64,000 nucleotides of DNA from Bacteroidota bacterium (GCA_947479085.1 CANJYB010000019.1:1-64000), one strand, 5' to 3'; positions 45,328-54,677 are shown, numbered from the stretch's first letter. Notes: generated by a model from the letters alone, not told the origin. Numbers and translations are program-made.

Positions 45328-45363
45328 TAAATAAAATTTAGACTAGCCTAAATTTTATTTATA
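45328..45363. promoter_or_regulatory. 36-bp palindromic operator of the DtxR/MntR regulator
   Basis: ATAAATAAAATTTAG-ACTAGC-CTAAATTTTATTTAT: the two arms are exact reverse complements, with one mismatched pair at the centre. The core TTAGACTAGCCTAA resembles DtxR/IdeR-type boxes (TTAGG-x-AGCCTAA). It overlaps the start of the -7 box TATATTTG (45360-45367) and ends 21 bp before the regulator ATG, so a bound metal-loaded repressor would block transcription of the regulator and the following NRAMP gene. Confidence 0.85.
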
Positions 45364-45367
45364 TTTG
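45360..45367 (+). promoter_or_regulatory. Promoter -7 box of the mntR-mntH operon
   Basis: TATATTTG matches TAnnTTTG; it overlaps the palindromic operator and lies 17 bases before the ATG. Confidence 0.65.
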
Positions 45368-45384
45368 TACAAAATTATTTCATT

Positions 45385-46044
45385 ATGAATTCTCATACGG
45401 AAGAAAATTATTTAAAAGCAATATATAAGCTCATCGAACATGATACAGATGTGGTTACTACCAATGCTATTGCTGATAAGATAAAGACAAAAGCAGCCTC
45501 TGTAAGTGATATGCTTAAAAAACTTGCTGATAAAAAACTCATTAATTATCAAAAATACCAGGGGGTTAGCTTAACTCCTAAAGGACAAAAGGTGGCGTTG
45601 AATATTATCCGTAAACATCGTTTATGGGAAATGTTTCTTGTGGAGAAACTGGATTTTAAATGGGATGAAGTTCATGATGTAGCTGAGCAACTAGAACATA
45701 TCCATTCTGATAAATTAATTGCAGAGATAGATAAATTCCTAAATTATCCGAAAGTTGACCCGCATGGGGATCCTATACCTGATGTAAACGGGAAATTACA
45801 ATTGCAGAAATCGAAATCGCTTTCAAATTTCAGCACTGGGGATATATTAGTTATTACCGGGGTGGTTGACCATTCCCCTGCCTTCCTAAGGTACTTAGAC
45901 AAGTCCGGATTAGCCCTTGGATTTGAAATTAAAATAAAGGAAATTATTGAGTTTGATAAGTCTCTTCAGATTATGATAAATAAAAAGAATACTCTTTTTA
46001 TTAGTCTTGAAGTAGCTAAAAATATTTTAGTAATTACAAAATAA
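45385..46044 (+). CDS. mntR: DtxR/MntR-family metal-dependent repressor
   Basis: 219 residues. N-terminal winged helix (about 1-65; EENYLKAIYKLIE then TTNAIADKIKTKAASVSDMLKKLADKKLINYQKYQGVSLTP). The metal-binding dimerisation domain (70-130) has the HRLWEMFLVEKLDFKWDEVHDVAEQLEH segment, with the usual His and Glu ligands, and HIHSDKLIAEIDKFL. A FeoA/SH3-like C-terminal domain (about 141-215) follows. The family represses metal uptake when Mn2+ or Fe2+ is sufficient. The large palindrome at 45328-45363 is the probable operator. The NRAMP transporter gene starts 2 bp after the stop, which makes manganese (or iron) the likely co-repressor and gives a self-regulated two-gene operon. Confidence 0.92.
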   Translation: MNSHTEENYLKAIYKLIEHDTDVVTTNAIADKIKTKAASVSDMLKKLADKKLINYQKYQGVSLTPKGQKVALNIIRKHRLWEMFLVEKLDFKWDEVHDVAEQLEHIHSDKLIAEIDKFLNYPKVDPHGDPIPDVNGKLQLQKSKSLSNFSTGDILVITGVVDHSPAFLRYLDKSGLALGFEIKIKEIIEFDKSLQIMINKKNTLFISLEVAKNILVITK

Positions 46045-46046
46045 TC

Positions 46047-47924
46047 ATGAAAACTCATTCCGACAAATCCTTATCAGAAGTCCACTCCAGTATTGATACA
46101 ACACAAAAAAAAGGGTTCTGGAAAAAACTATTTGCATTCATTGGCCCTGCTTATTTAGTTTCTGTGGGTTATATGGATCCTGGTAATTGGGCTACTGACA
46201 TAGCAGGGGGAAGTCAGTTTGGTTATACTTTACTTTGGGTTTTATTAATGAGTAATCTTATGGCGTTGCTCCTTCAAAGTTTATCCGCCCGTCTTGGTTT
46301 GGTTCGGGGATTAGATTTAGCGCAAGCCTCCAGAGTGTCTTATCCACCCGCAATTAATTTCATGAATTGGGTTTTGGCTGAAATAGCAATTGCCGCTTGT
46401 GATTTGGCGGAAGTTATAGGAATGGCTATCGGGTTGCAATTATTATTTCATATCCCGATGCTTGTTGGTGTATCAATTACAGTATTAGATACTTTGCTGA
46501 TATTAGTATTACAAAAACATGGTATCAGAAAAATGGAAGCATTTATCCTGGCACTAATAGCTACTATAGGATTTGCTTTTATTGCTGAATTAATTTTTGC
46601 AAAACCTGATGGAGCTGAACTGTTGAAAGGATTTATTCCAACATTTCCAAACAGCGAAGGGGTATATATTGCAATTGGAATAATAGGCGCAACAGTGATG
46701 CCCCATAACCTTTATCTTCATTCATCACTTGTGCAGACCCGCAAAATAAACAGGACTTCAGCGGGAATAAAAGAAGCCATAAAGTTCAATTTTATTGATA
46801 CCGTCATCGCTTTAAACCTCGCTTTATTTGTAAACGCAGCCATTTTGATACTTGCAGGTGCCGCATTCTTTACCTCCGGACATAATGAAGTATCTGAAAT
46901 ACAGGATGCACATCGTTTGCTGAATGATATTTTGGGAACCAGCTTCGCCCCTATTCTATTTGCTGTTGCCCTAATCGCAGCCGGACAAAGCTCTACTCTT
47001 ACAGGAACCCTCTCCGGCCAAATTGTGATGGAAGGGTATCTTAATTTAAGAATACAACCTTGGTTAAGAAGATTAATAACAAGGTTGATTGCAATTGTTC
47101 CTGCCTTTCTTGTTATATACATTTTGGGCGAAGGCGCAACCGGGCAATTACTCATTTTAAGTCAGGTTATTTTGAGTTTACAGCTTGGATTCGCAGTTAT
47201 TCCTCTTATTCACCTAACTTCCGATAAAAAATTAATGGGCGAATTTGTTAATAAAAAATGGGTGCAAATTACCGCTTGGTTGGTTGCTTCTATTATTGTT
47301 TTATTGAACGGGAAATTGGTTTTTGAAACTGTCGGAGGCTGGGTAAGCAATTCTGAAAATCCAGTAATCCTTTATTTTACAGTAGTTCCATTAGTTGTAA
47401 TCGCAGGACTGTTATTGATATACATCACTTTTACTCCAATTGTCAAAAAGGCAAAGGAAAAAGAAAAACAAGTACCGGATGGACTGCCTGATGATTTGAA
47501 AATAATAACTACGAAAAATTATAAACGTATTGCAATAACAGTTGACTTTAGCAACAGCGATAGCAAAGCAATTAGTAATGCACTATCTCAGGGCGGAAAA
47601 AATGCTAAGTACATTCTGATTCATATTGTGGAAACTGCAGGAGCAAGAATGATGAATAATGAAATTGATGATCTGGAAACTGTTTCAGATAAGGTTAATC
47701 TGGAAAAATACAAAGAGGAACTTATCTCTAAAGGATATGAAATAGAAACTCAATTAGGTTTCGGAAATCCTAAAAAAAGCATTCCTGAAATCGTAAACAA
47801 TTGCAATTGTGATTTATTGGTAATGGGGGCACATGGTCACCGTGGATTGAAGGATATACTCTTTGGGACCACCCTGGATGCTGTAAGACATGGGGTAAAT
47901 ACACCTGTATTAATTGTTAAATAG
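46047..47924 (+). CDS. mntH: NRAMP (MntH-like) divalent metal transporter fused to a universal stress protein domain
   Basis: 625 residues, about 200 longer than a normal MntH. The NRAMP part (about 30-470, eleven helices) has the TM1 metal site DPGN (44-47) in GYMDPGNWATDIAGG and the TM6 site MPHN (218-221) in GATVMPHNLYLHSS. It imports Mn2+ and/or Fe2+ with protons. The C-terminal ~135 residues (from about 491) form a UspA-type cytoplasmic domain with the ATP-binding motif G-2x-G-9x-G-T in VMGAHGHRGLKDILFGTT. The gene is 2 bp after mntR. The fusion suggests nucleotide-dependent gating or sensing of metal uptake; this is inferred. Confidence 0.93.
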   Translation: MKTHSDKSLSEVHSSIDTTQKKGFWKKLFAFIGPAYLVSVGYMDPGNWATDIAGGSQFGYTLLWVLLMSNLMALLLQSLSARLGLVRGLDLAQASRVSYPPAINFMNWVLAEIAIAACDLAEVIGMAIGLQLLFHIPMLVGVSITVLDTLLILVLQKHGIRKMEAFILALIATIGFAFIAELIFAKPDGAELLKGFIPTFPNSEGVYIAIGIIGATVMPHNLYLHSSLVQTRKINRTSAGIKEAIKFNFIDTVIALNLALFVNAAILILAGAAFFTSGHNEVSEIQDAHRLLNDILGTSFAPILFAVALIAAGQSSTLTGTLSGQIVMEGYLNLRIQPWLRRLITRLIAIVPAFLVIYILGEGATGQLLILSQVILSLQLGFAVIPLIHLTSDKKLMGEFVNKKWVQITAWLVASIIVLLNGKLVFETVGGWVSNSENPVILYFTVVPLVVIAGLLLIYITFTPIVKKAKEKEKQVPDGLPDDLKIITTKNYKRIAITVDFSNSDSKAISNALSQGGKNAKYILIHIVETAGARMMNNEIDDLETVSDKVNLEKYKEELISKGYEIETQLGFGNPKKSIPEIVNNCNCDLLVMGAHGHRGLKDILFGTTLDAVRHGVNTPVLIVK

Positions 47925-48011
47925 GATAAATGCAACCATCTTATAAAGTTTAATTTTACCTATCCGCAAAACAATTTAAAAACGACATAGTTGCAAAACA
48001 TATAAAACCTC

Positions 48012-48019
48012 TATCTTTG
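48012..48019 (+). promoter_or_regulatory. Promoter -7 box of smpB
   Basis: TATCTTTG matches TAnnTTTG; a TTG lies 18 bases upstream (47991-47993). The box ends 7 bases before the ATG at 48027, so the mRNA would be nearly leaderless. Confidence 0.65.
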
Positions 48020-48026
48020 CACTACT

Positions 48027-48479
48027 ATGACTTCCGAAAATACCATTAACATAAAAAATAAAAAAGCGTCTTTCGAATTCACCTTTATTGATAACTACAC
48101 AGCAGGAATTCAACTGACCGGTACGGAAATAAAATCCATACGGGAAGGAAAAGCGATAATTAATGAAGCTTTTTGCATTTTCAACAAAAACGAATTACAT
48201 ATCCGCAACATGCATATTGCTCATTATTTTAATGGCACATATAATAACGTTGAAGAAAAAAGAGACAGAAAACTACTCCTCAATAAAAAAGAACTTAATA
48301 AACTTCAAGGAAAACTCAAAGACCAAGGGCTTACCATAATACCCATCCGATTATTTATTAATGATAAAGGATATGCAAAACTTGACATCGCTTTAGCAAA
48401 AGGAAAAAAGCTCTACGATAAGCGCGATGATATTAAGAAGCGTGATACAGAAAGAGAAATGAGTCGAATGATGAAGTAA
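48027..48479 (+). CDS. smpB: tmRNA-binding protein SmpB
   Basis: 150 residues, the usual length. SmpB binds tmRNA (SsrA) and delivers it to stalled ribosomes for trans-translation. Family signatures seen: [34 protein letters not shown] (residues 8-41, the OB-fold start), [29 protein letters not shown], then [36 protein letters not shown] and the basic tail EREMSRMMK, which enters the mRNA channel. Single gene with its own promoter; the tmRNA gene is not in this window. Confidence 0.98.
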   Translation: MTSENTINIKNKKASFEFTFIDNYTAGIQLTGTEIKSIREGKAIINEAFCIFNKNELHIRNMHIAHYFNGTYNNVEEKRDRKLLLNKKELNKLQGKLKDQGLTIIPIRLFINDKGYAKLDIALAKGKKLYDKRDDIKKRDTEREMSRMMK

Positions 48480-48499
48480 AAAGAATGAAATATTTTTCT

Positions 48500-48541
48500 T
48501 TAACTCTTGGCTTTTTAGAAGAAGGGTTAGTTTTTTATTAA
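48500..48541 (+). terminator. Possible terminator between smpB and the LptF/G gene
   Basis: TTAACTCTT pairs with AAGGGTTAG (one G-T pair) around a loop of about 15 bases and is followed by TTTTTTATT. Convergent position; moderate stem strength. Confidence 0.5.
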
Positions 48542-48557
48542 ATTAATTTCCCTCTGG

Positions 48558-49991
48558 CTATTCTTGAACTTTTTTCTTTTTCATAAAAAAGTTCTTTATT
48601 GGCAGTATATAAGCGTCCACATCAAATAGCGCGCTGTCAGCAGTAGCTTTATAGGTAAGAAAAACACCTACAGGTAAAAGGATTAAGGTGGCCATCCACA
48701 TACCTTGATAGGCTTGCAGACTTCCTTCCTTTGCAAGTTTTTCACCTGTAATAGATAATATATGAAATGTAATAAAAAAGATAACTGAAACTACAACAGG
48801 CATTCCTAGTCCTCCTTTTCGAATGATTGCTCCAAGAGGAGCACCAATAAAAAATAAAACTAGGCATGCGATGGATAAGGTAAATTTCCTATGCCACTCT
48901 ACAAGAAACATAACCCTGTTATATTCTGACGACTCGGAATCATTACCTACTGAATCCGCATAAGCCTTTGCGCTGCGGGCAAGATTAGCGGCACTTTCTA
49001 TTAATGCCAATTGCTGTTGCCGAGGCAATTCCGAAAATTTGTTTTCTTTTATTACTTTCTTTTTAGCAGGATCCATCTGTGAAATAGATGTCATTGAATT
49101 TGTATAGTAACTTTTTTTGAGTTGAACAGCAAAATCAAATTTCCTTTTTGCTGATTTTATTTCCATTGAGTCAACAGACTGACTTAATTGTGAAAGATTC
49201 ATCATTTGAGAATTATTCTTAAATAATTCTTCATTTGTTCTTGATAACTGGAAAGCAGATAAATCAAATCGAATAATGCGTTTAGAAAATTTATCACGTA
49301 CCATCGGATGAGTCTGATTATCTTTAGGATTATCCATAATGTCTTTATAACTCACTCCTTCATTTAATGTTAGCACTAGGTACATTTTGTCCCCGGTTTC
49401 TTCCATTGTACCACTTTTAGCATAAATCACCAGATTATTCCCTTGCATGGCGCGATGGTCATATATTAAAATGTCTTTCAGTGTTTTTCCATCTTTTTCC
49501 TTTTTCCCGACACGCATACTAAAACCATCAATACTATGATTAAATACTCCATCCTTAAACATCAATGCAGGTTTGGATTGTCGAATATCGTATAATAATG
49601 AACCTGCCCTTAAATTGGTAACAGGCAAAATATTATTTGAAAAATAAAAGGCTGAAATGGAAAGTAAAATAGTGGTAACCAATAAAGGAAACATTATTTT
49701 CTGAAGTGATAAGCCGGCACTTTTCATTGCTGTCAATTCAAAATGTTCTCCAAGATTACCAAACGTCATTAACGAGGAAAGCAACACTGCAAGAGGCAAT
49801 GCCATAGGTATGGTAGTAAATGAATAATAAAAAAATAGTTTAGCAAGCAGGCTTGCTTCCAGCCCTTTCCCCACGAAGTCATCAATGTATTTGAAAACAA
49901 ACATCATGAAGAATACAAACACAGCAATAAAGAAGGTCAGTATAAAAGGACCTATGTAGGATTTTAAAATGAATTTATGCAGGGTTTTCAA
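48558..49991 (-). CDS. LptF/LptG-family lipopolysaccharide export permease
   Basis: 477 residues with three N-terminal helices (about 13-30, 50-75, 98-120), a large periplasmic jellyroll region (about 125-360) and three C-terminal helices (about 375-455). It opens with LHKFILKSYIGPFILTFFIAVFVFFMMFVFKYIDD, the family signature, and the coupling-helix region GNLGEHFELTAMKSAGLS is visible. The Bacteroidota members are longer than E. coli LptF/G (about 360 residues) because of an inserted periplasmic segment. With LptB it pumps LPS from the inner membrane to the periplasmic bridge. Only one such gene is here, so it may act as homodimer or have a partner elsewhere. It is 33 bp after the phosphohexomutase gene. 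Confidence 0.92.
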   Translation of the reverse strand: MKTLHKFILKSYIGPFILTFFIAVFVFFMMFVFKYIDDFVGKGLEASLLAKLFFYYSFTTIPMALPLAVLLSSLMTFGNLGEHFELTAMKSAGLSLQKIMFPLLVTTILLSISAFYFSNNILPVTNLRAGSLLYDIRQSKPALMFKDGVFNHSIDGFSMRVGKKEKDGKTLKDILIYDHRAMQGNNLVIYAKSGTMEETGDKMYLVLTLNEGVSYKDIMDNPKDNQTHPMVRDKFSKRIIRFDLSAFQLSRTNEELFKNNSQMMNLSQLSQSVDSMEIKSAKRKFDFAVQLKKSYYTNSMTSISQMDPAKKKVIKENKFSELPRQQQLALIESAANLARSAKAYADSVGNDSESSEYNRVMFLVEWHRKFTLSIACLVLFFIGAPLGAIIRKGGLGMPVVVSVIFFITFHILSITGEKLAKEGSLQAYQGMWMATLILLPVGVFLTYKATADSALFDVDAYILPIKNFFMKKKKVQE

Positions 49992-50024
49992 AGCGGGACA
50001 AAGATAGCAATAAGTGTGCTAAAT

Positions 50025-51431
50025 TTATCCTAACAATGTTTTCTCCGCTGCCTTTAAAATAGCAAATGCTTTTTCTGTCGTAGATGATTCAGCATAATTA
50101 CGAAGTACAGGTTCTGTTCCAGAAGCACGAATCATAAGCCACTCATCGTTATCAAAGAAATATTTCCAGCCATCAATTGTTTCTACTCTTCTTACTTGAT
50201 AGGGTCCAAATGAGGTATATTTATTGTTTTTACAATTCTCAACTATCGCTACTTTTACTTCTTCCTTCAAGTGCATATCACTTCTTTCGAACTTAAATTC
50301 CCCGACAATTTTATATACTTCCTGAATTAATTCGTCAAGGGTTTTGCCTGATTTTACCATGTATTCCCAAATGGTTAACCCCATCCAGATACCATCTCTT
50401 TCAGGAATATGTCCTTTAATAGCAATACCCCCGCTCTCTTCTCCACCAAGCAAAACATCTTCGTTAATCATAATGGCCGCGATGTATTTAAAGCCAATTT
50501 TAGTCACAACGTATTCCAGTCCATAATACTCACACATTTTTTTGACACGTGGAGTTACAGAAAAAGCATTCACCACTTTTCCGGTCATTTTCTTTTGTGC
50601 AACCATATAATTAATAAGCAACAAAATAATATGATGCGAATCTACAAAGTTTCCCTTACTGCCGTAAAGTCCTATTCTATCGGCATCTCCATCAGTTGCC
50701 AAACCACAATCAATATCACCACTTTCAGAAATTAAAGTTGAAAAAGGAATCAGGTTTTTATGAATAGGCTCTGGTGCTTGCCCTTCAAATCCCGGATTGT
50801 AATCACAATGCATGAAAGTGATATCAGGTAATAATCTGCGCATTACATTTTGACCTGCTCCAAACATGGCATCATAAGCAAAATTCATTTTTGTATTGCG
50901 AATAGCTTCCATGTCAAAATTTTTCTCCACATGATCCACATACATGGTTTCCAGATCAACATATTCAATCATTCCTGATTTAATAAAATCTTCAATGGAA
51001 AGTTTCTCTACATCTATTGTGTTGGTATCGGGGATAATATCTTCAATCTCCTGTATTTTTTCCGGCAACAAGGGGCCTCCGAAATTTCCTTTTAACTTAT
51101 AACCATTATAGGAAGGAGGATTGTGAGAAGCAGTTATAATAACTCCAAGAGCACCTCCCAATCTTTTTGTTCCCAAAGAAATCATTGGAGTAGATACAAA
51201 ATCCCTGGCAAGAAAAACTTTTATTCCGGCATTTGCAAATACTTTAGCTGCTGTTTCTGCAAACAACTCACCTGCAAAACGACAGTCATGTCCAACCACA
51301 ACTGTAGGATTATCAAAGTTCTTTTTTACCCAGGCTGCTGAGGCAATTGTCACCCTTGCAACATTATCAACAGTAAAATCTTTTGCTATGATGGCTCTCC
51401 ATCCGTCTGTTCCAAATTTAATTTTTGTCAT
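50025..51431 (-). CDS. Phosphoglucomutase/phosphomannomutase family protein
   Basis: 468 residues. Alpha-D-phosphohexomutase motifs: FGTDGWRAIIAKDFT at the start, the phosphoserine loop ITASHNPPSYNGYK, the metal loop ATDGDADR, the sugar loop GGEESGGIAIKGHIPERDG and the phosphate loop RASGTEPVLRNYAES. The GEESGG loop and ASHNPPxYNGYK suit a phosphoglucomutase or mannomutase rather than GlmM. It is paralogous to the GlmM-like gene at 38996. It precedes the LptF/G gene on the same strand and follows mltG by 70 bp; it could feed nucleotide sugars to LPS or polysaccharide. Confidence 0.92.
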   Translation of the reverse strand: MTKIKFGTDGWRAIIAKDFTVDNVARVTIASAAWVKKNFDNPTVVVGHDCRFAGELFAETAAKVFANAGIKVFLARDFVSTPMISLGTKRLGGALGVIITASHNPPSYNGYKLKGNFGGPLLPEKIQEIEDIIPDTNTIDVEKLSIEDFIKSGMIEYVDLETMYVDHVEKNFDMEAIRNTKMNFAYDAMFGAGQNVMRRLLPDITFMHCDYNPGFEGQAPEPIHKNLIPFSTLISESGDIDCGLATDGDADRIGLYGSKGNFVDSHHIILLLINYMVAQKKMTGKVVNAFSVTPRVKKMCEYYGLEYVVTKIGFKYIAAIMINEDVLLGGEESGGIAIKGHIPERDGIWMGLTIWEYMVKSGKTLDELIQEVYKIVGEFKFERSDMHLKEEVKVAIVENCKNNKYTSFGPYQVRRVETIDGWKYFFDNDEWLMIRASGTEPVLRNYAESSTTEKAFAILKAAEKTLLG

Positions 51432-51501
51432 TGTTTTTTATTTAAGGTCGCAAATATAATTGAATTCCGTGAATAGGCTTTTTCATATTTTCAATAAAAT
51501 A

Positions 51502-52560
51502 TTATCGGATTCCTTTGCTGTCTAAAGCATCGTGATATTTTTTCGCATAAATCTGGTGCTGTTCATAGGTTTTTGCAAAATAATGTTTGCCTGATAAATC
51601 TTCTTTCGCACACATATATATATAGTCGCTTTTGGTATAATTAAGAACTGCATCAATGCTTGAGCCTTGCGCAAAGCCAATAGGACCTGGCGGCAACCCT
51701 TTATTTACGTAAGTGTTGTATGGCGAATCTGTTTTCTTTTGTTCATTATAAACCCGTTGAATAGTAAAGTCTCCAATTGCAAAAATTACTGTTGGGTCAG
51801 ATTGCAGAGGCATATTTATTTTTATTCGATTGATATAAAGTCCCGCAATAATTTTTTTTTCATCATTATCACAACATTGCTCTGCCTGCACCACAGATGC
51901 TAAAGTAGTTACCTCGTTTTGAGAAAAACCAATTGCTTTTGCCTTTTTTCGCCTTGCTTCCGTCCAGAAAGTTTTATATTCTTTTGCCATTCGGTCAAAG
52001 AATTCATCCACAGAAGTGTTCCATTTAAACTCATAAGTATTAGGAATAAACAGCAGTTGTATATTATCAGAATTAAATCCATATTTACTTACATAGCCGT
52101 TATCAGCAATCGCTTGTCTTAAAGCCAATGAATCGGCTTCAATGCGTCTCCCTACCCTACTAATAAACTGGTCAACAGTATGCAATCCATTGAAGTTAAT
52201 TTCTACAGGTTCCTGCAATCCGGCTCTCAATAAGTTAACGAGTGCATTGTTATTCATTTTTGCAAGGATCCTGTATTTACCCGGTTTAATTAAATTCTTA
52301 TATTTTTTTTTCTCCGCAAGCCATTCAAAGGTGGATACATTTTTAAGAATATTGTTATCAATTAAAATGCGCTCCACATCTTCAAACTTAGAGCCGGTTG
52401 GGATATAGATAATCTGTGATTTTTTATCTCCAAGGTTTACATTGGGTTGGTAAATAGTTTTGTAAGCATAGTAACCACCCACAGCACCACCCAGGACCAA
52501 CAGGATAAAAAATGCCTGAAGTGTTTTTTTTAATAAAAATTTATTTTTCTTTTTAGCCAA
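51502..52560 (-). CDS. mltG: Endolytic murein transglycosylase MltG
   Basis: 352 residues. One N-terminal transmembrane helix (about 11-30), a LysM-like segment (about 40-105), and the YceG catalytic domain. The catalytic glutamate is in LASVVQAEQCCDNDEKKIIAGLYINRIKINMPLQSDPTV, where the E of QAEQ corresponds to the SIVEKE motif of the family. The SPYNTYVNKGLPPGPIGFAQGSSIDAVLN segment is strongly conserved. It cleaves nascent glycan strands and sets their length at the inner membrane. It lies 86 bp after the cytochrome gene in the same direction. The normal length and the complete active site indicate a functional enzyme. Confidence 0.95.
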   Translation of the reverse strand: MAKKKNKFLLKKTLQAFFILLVLGGAVGGYYAYKTIYQPNVNLGDKKSQIIYIPTGSKFEDVERILIDNNILKNVSTFEWLAEKKKYKNLIKPGKYRILAKMNNNALVNLLRAGLQEPVEINFNGLHTVDQFISRVGRRIEADSLALRQAIADNGYVSKYGFNSDNIQLLFIPNTYEFKWNTSVDEFFDRMAKEYKTFWTEARRKKAKAIGFSQNEVTTLASVVQAEQCCDNDEKKIIAGLYINRIKINMPLQSDPTVIFAIGDFTIQRVYNEQKKTDSPYNTYVNKGLPPGPIGFAQGSSIDAVLNYTKSDYIYMCAKEDLSGKHYFAKTYEQHQIYAKKYHDALDSKGIR

Positions 52561-52646
52561 TTGACCGTGAATTAAGAATAGATATGAATTTACAAATCTA
52601 TGTATATTCTATAATTAAACAATTTTTATGATTTGTAAATTATTAT

Positions 52647-54677
52647 TTATTTGTAATTAGTCATTGAAATTTGGCTTAGCACTTTCTTAGCCTGCTTGTT
52701 ATTCGGGTTTCTAATTAAAATCTCTTTTAATAAATTTGCAGCCTTTTTATAATCCTTTTTATAGATATTCAAACCTACAACATTCATCAATAACGGTTCA
52801 TAATCAGGGTCAAGCTGTAAGGCCCGATTATATAATTTTTCTGCTTTGTCTGCTTGCCCCGAAACAAGGCTTGCATAACCAAGGTTATTTAGTGCCGGAA
52901 CAAATTTAGAATTCTCTTTTACTATCATTTCAAAAAGAGGGATGGCTTCGTTTACTTTGTTTTGAGCCATAAACGAAGCTCCAAGTTTATTTTTAAATTC
53001 AGGATTAAAAGGTGCAAGCTCATCTGCTTTTTTATAAAAGGTATATGCATCCAAAATATTTCCTGTGTTATAATAAGATTCTCCAATGCGGTACAATGTC
53101 CATGCATTATCATTACTCCATGATTTTTTAATAAGGAGCGTATTCAGCAAATTATCTTTACCCACCTGTGTTACATAAGCAAGTATTTTAGCATAATCCT
53201 GTTTAATAAAATACAAATGAACCAATGTTTCAAAGTTTTGTTTTATATCAGTTACCGTAACATCCGGCAAATAAGCTTTAGCAGAATCAAGGTACGCTGG
53301 ATTATATTCGAATTTATCATATTGCTGTATATAAGCTTTTGCTTTGGTTGCGTTGGAAGGCTTTTTTTCATTGATTGCATATAACCCTATAAATTCCTTT
53401 ACCTTTTCCACTTCTTCCTTTTTCAAAGGTTTGCGGATGTAATGGTCGTGAACTGTAACGTGAGGAATATCTATAGAGCCCGATTTAGGCATATGGCAGC
53501 TAACGCAATTATCAGCAACTTTCATTCGTACTTCTGCTTTTTCAGAACAAAGTCCGTTATGTTTTACTTCATTATGGCAATTCTTACAGGCATTATTAAA
53601 TACTTCTTTCCCGGTTACCTTTACACTAATGTGCGGATTGTGGCAGGTTACACAGGTCAATGCATTTTTATAAGGACGCAAGGTAGTCGAATCTGTTTCG
53701 GGTTTAAAACTCTTAATAAAACATTTGCTTTGTTTTAACCGGTCGGCATGAGAAGCCATGATAAACTTATCATCCGCATTTTTATACCTTGGTAAAAAAG
53801 TAGTCATGTAATCCGAAAGTTTCATCCCGGGTCTGAAATCAAAAAAGGATTTCCCTTCCTTTAATACAGTGTTTCCTTGCAAATGGCAACGTTGACAAAC
53901 ATCAAACTGTATATCAATAGGCAGTTTGCCGGGGTTAACAATGGAATAATCGATGTACCTGGAGGTATCAATTTTTTCTCCGGAAGAACGCTGTCTTACG
54001 TGAATACTTCCCGGACCATGACATCTCTCGCAACTAACACCTTCGGGCAATGCATTAAATTTATTTTCGGAACCTTCCACAAAATCGGGTAATGAATTAT
54101 GACAACTCATGCATTCCAATCCTATTTTTCTCGAAAAACGGGTATTAAAACCATTCTCGAAACCGGGAGGCAGGTCCCATTGCCCTTTCTGAGTATAAAA
54201 GGTCATTGGCATCTGATGCAAATAACCGTTGGTGTTCATGATGTGAGAATTGGTATGTTGTCCCGAACCAACAATATAATCAACCTTTTCGATATGTTTA
54301 TAAATGGTATCTTTTCCTTTTAAACGGAACTCCATAATCTTTAAACTATCCTTGTCCCAAAACGGATGATAATAAAAGTCTTTGTATTTATCATAAATGA
54401 CGGTGTGTTTATCAAGCTTTGCGGAACTTTTTTGTTTACCTGCATGATCAAAACTTTTGCCCATACCTGTTTCTATAAATGAATTGTAAATATCTTGGTG
54501 GCAGAGTTTGCATTGGCTCATGCCCACATAATGAGCAGAGTCGCCATGGTTTAAGTATTTATCAGTATTAATGGAGGAAAGGTTGCTTTTTTCATTGCCG
54601 TTTCCGCAATAAACCATGGAGAGAATAACGATACCGGAAAAGGAGAATAAAAAAAGATTGCGGGCAGATAGTTTCAT
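52647..54677 (-). CDS. Seven-haem cytochrome c lipoprotein with C-terminal TPRs
   Basis: 676 residues. A lipoprotein-like signal ends at MVYC (Cys24). Seven CxxCH haem-binding motifs are seen: CKLCH, CMSCH, CERCH, CQRCH, CVTCH, CKNCH and CVSCH, spread over residues about 57-395. The arrangement near CERCHGPG and CQRCHLQG resembles cytochrome c554/DmsE-like multihaem proteins. The last ~200 residues are TPRs (AFTFYKKADELAPFNPEFKNKL-type units, KAEKLYNRALQLDPDYEPLLM). Likely periplasmic or outer-membrane electron transfer with a protein-docking scaffold. No obvious reductase partner lies next to it; the gene sits in a peptidoglycan/cell-wall cluster between dapF-GNAT and mltG. Confidence 0.88.
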   Translation of the reverse strand: MKLSARNLFLFSFSGIVILSMVYCGNGNEKSNLSSINTDKYLNHGDSAHYVGMSQCKLCHQDIYNSFIETGMGKSFDHAGKQKSSAKLDKHTVIYDKYKDFYYHPFWDKDSLKIMEFRLKGKDTIYKHIEKVDYIVGSGQHTNSHIMNTNGYLHQMPMTFYTQKGQWDLPPGFENGFNTRFSRKIGLECMSCHNSLPDFVEGSENKFNALPEGVSCERCHGPGSIHVRQRSSGEKIDTSRYIDYSIVNPGKLPIDIQFDVCQRCHLQGNTVLKEGKSFFDFRPGMKLSDYMTTFLPRYKNADDKFIMASHADRLKQSKCFIKSFKPETDSTTLRPYKNALTCVTCHNPHISVKVTGKEVFNNACKNCHNEVKHNGLCSEKAEVRMKVADNCVSCHMPKSGSIDIPHVTVHDHYIRKPLKKEEVEKVKEFIGLYAINEKKPSNATKAKAYIQQYDKFEYNPAYLDSAKAYLPDVTVTDIKQNFETLVHLYFIKQDYAKILAYVTQVGKDNLLNTLLIKKSWSNDNAWTLYRIGESYYNTGNILDAYTFYKKADELAPFNPEFKNKLGASFMAQNKVNEAIPLFEMIVKENSKFVPALNNLGYASLVSGQADKAEKLYNRALQLDPDYEPLLMNVVGLNIYKKDYKKAANLLKEILIRNPNNKQAKKVLSQISMTNYK

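Noticed and set aside
46718-47155. Minus-strand frame of 145 codons inside the NRAMP gene
   Set aside because: Antisense shadow of a well-supported gene.
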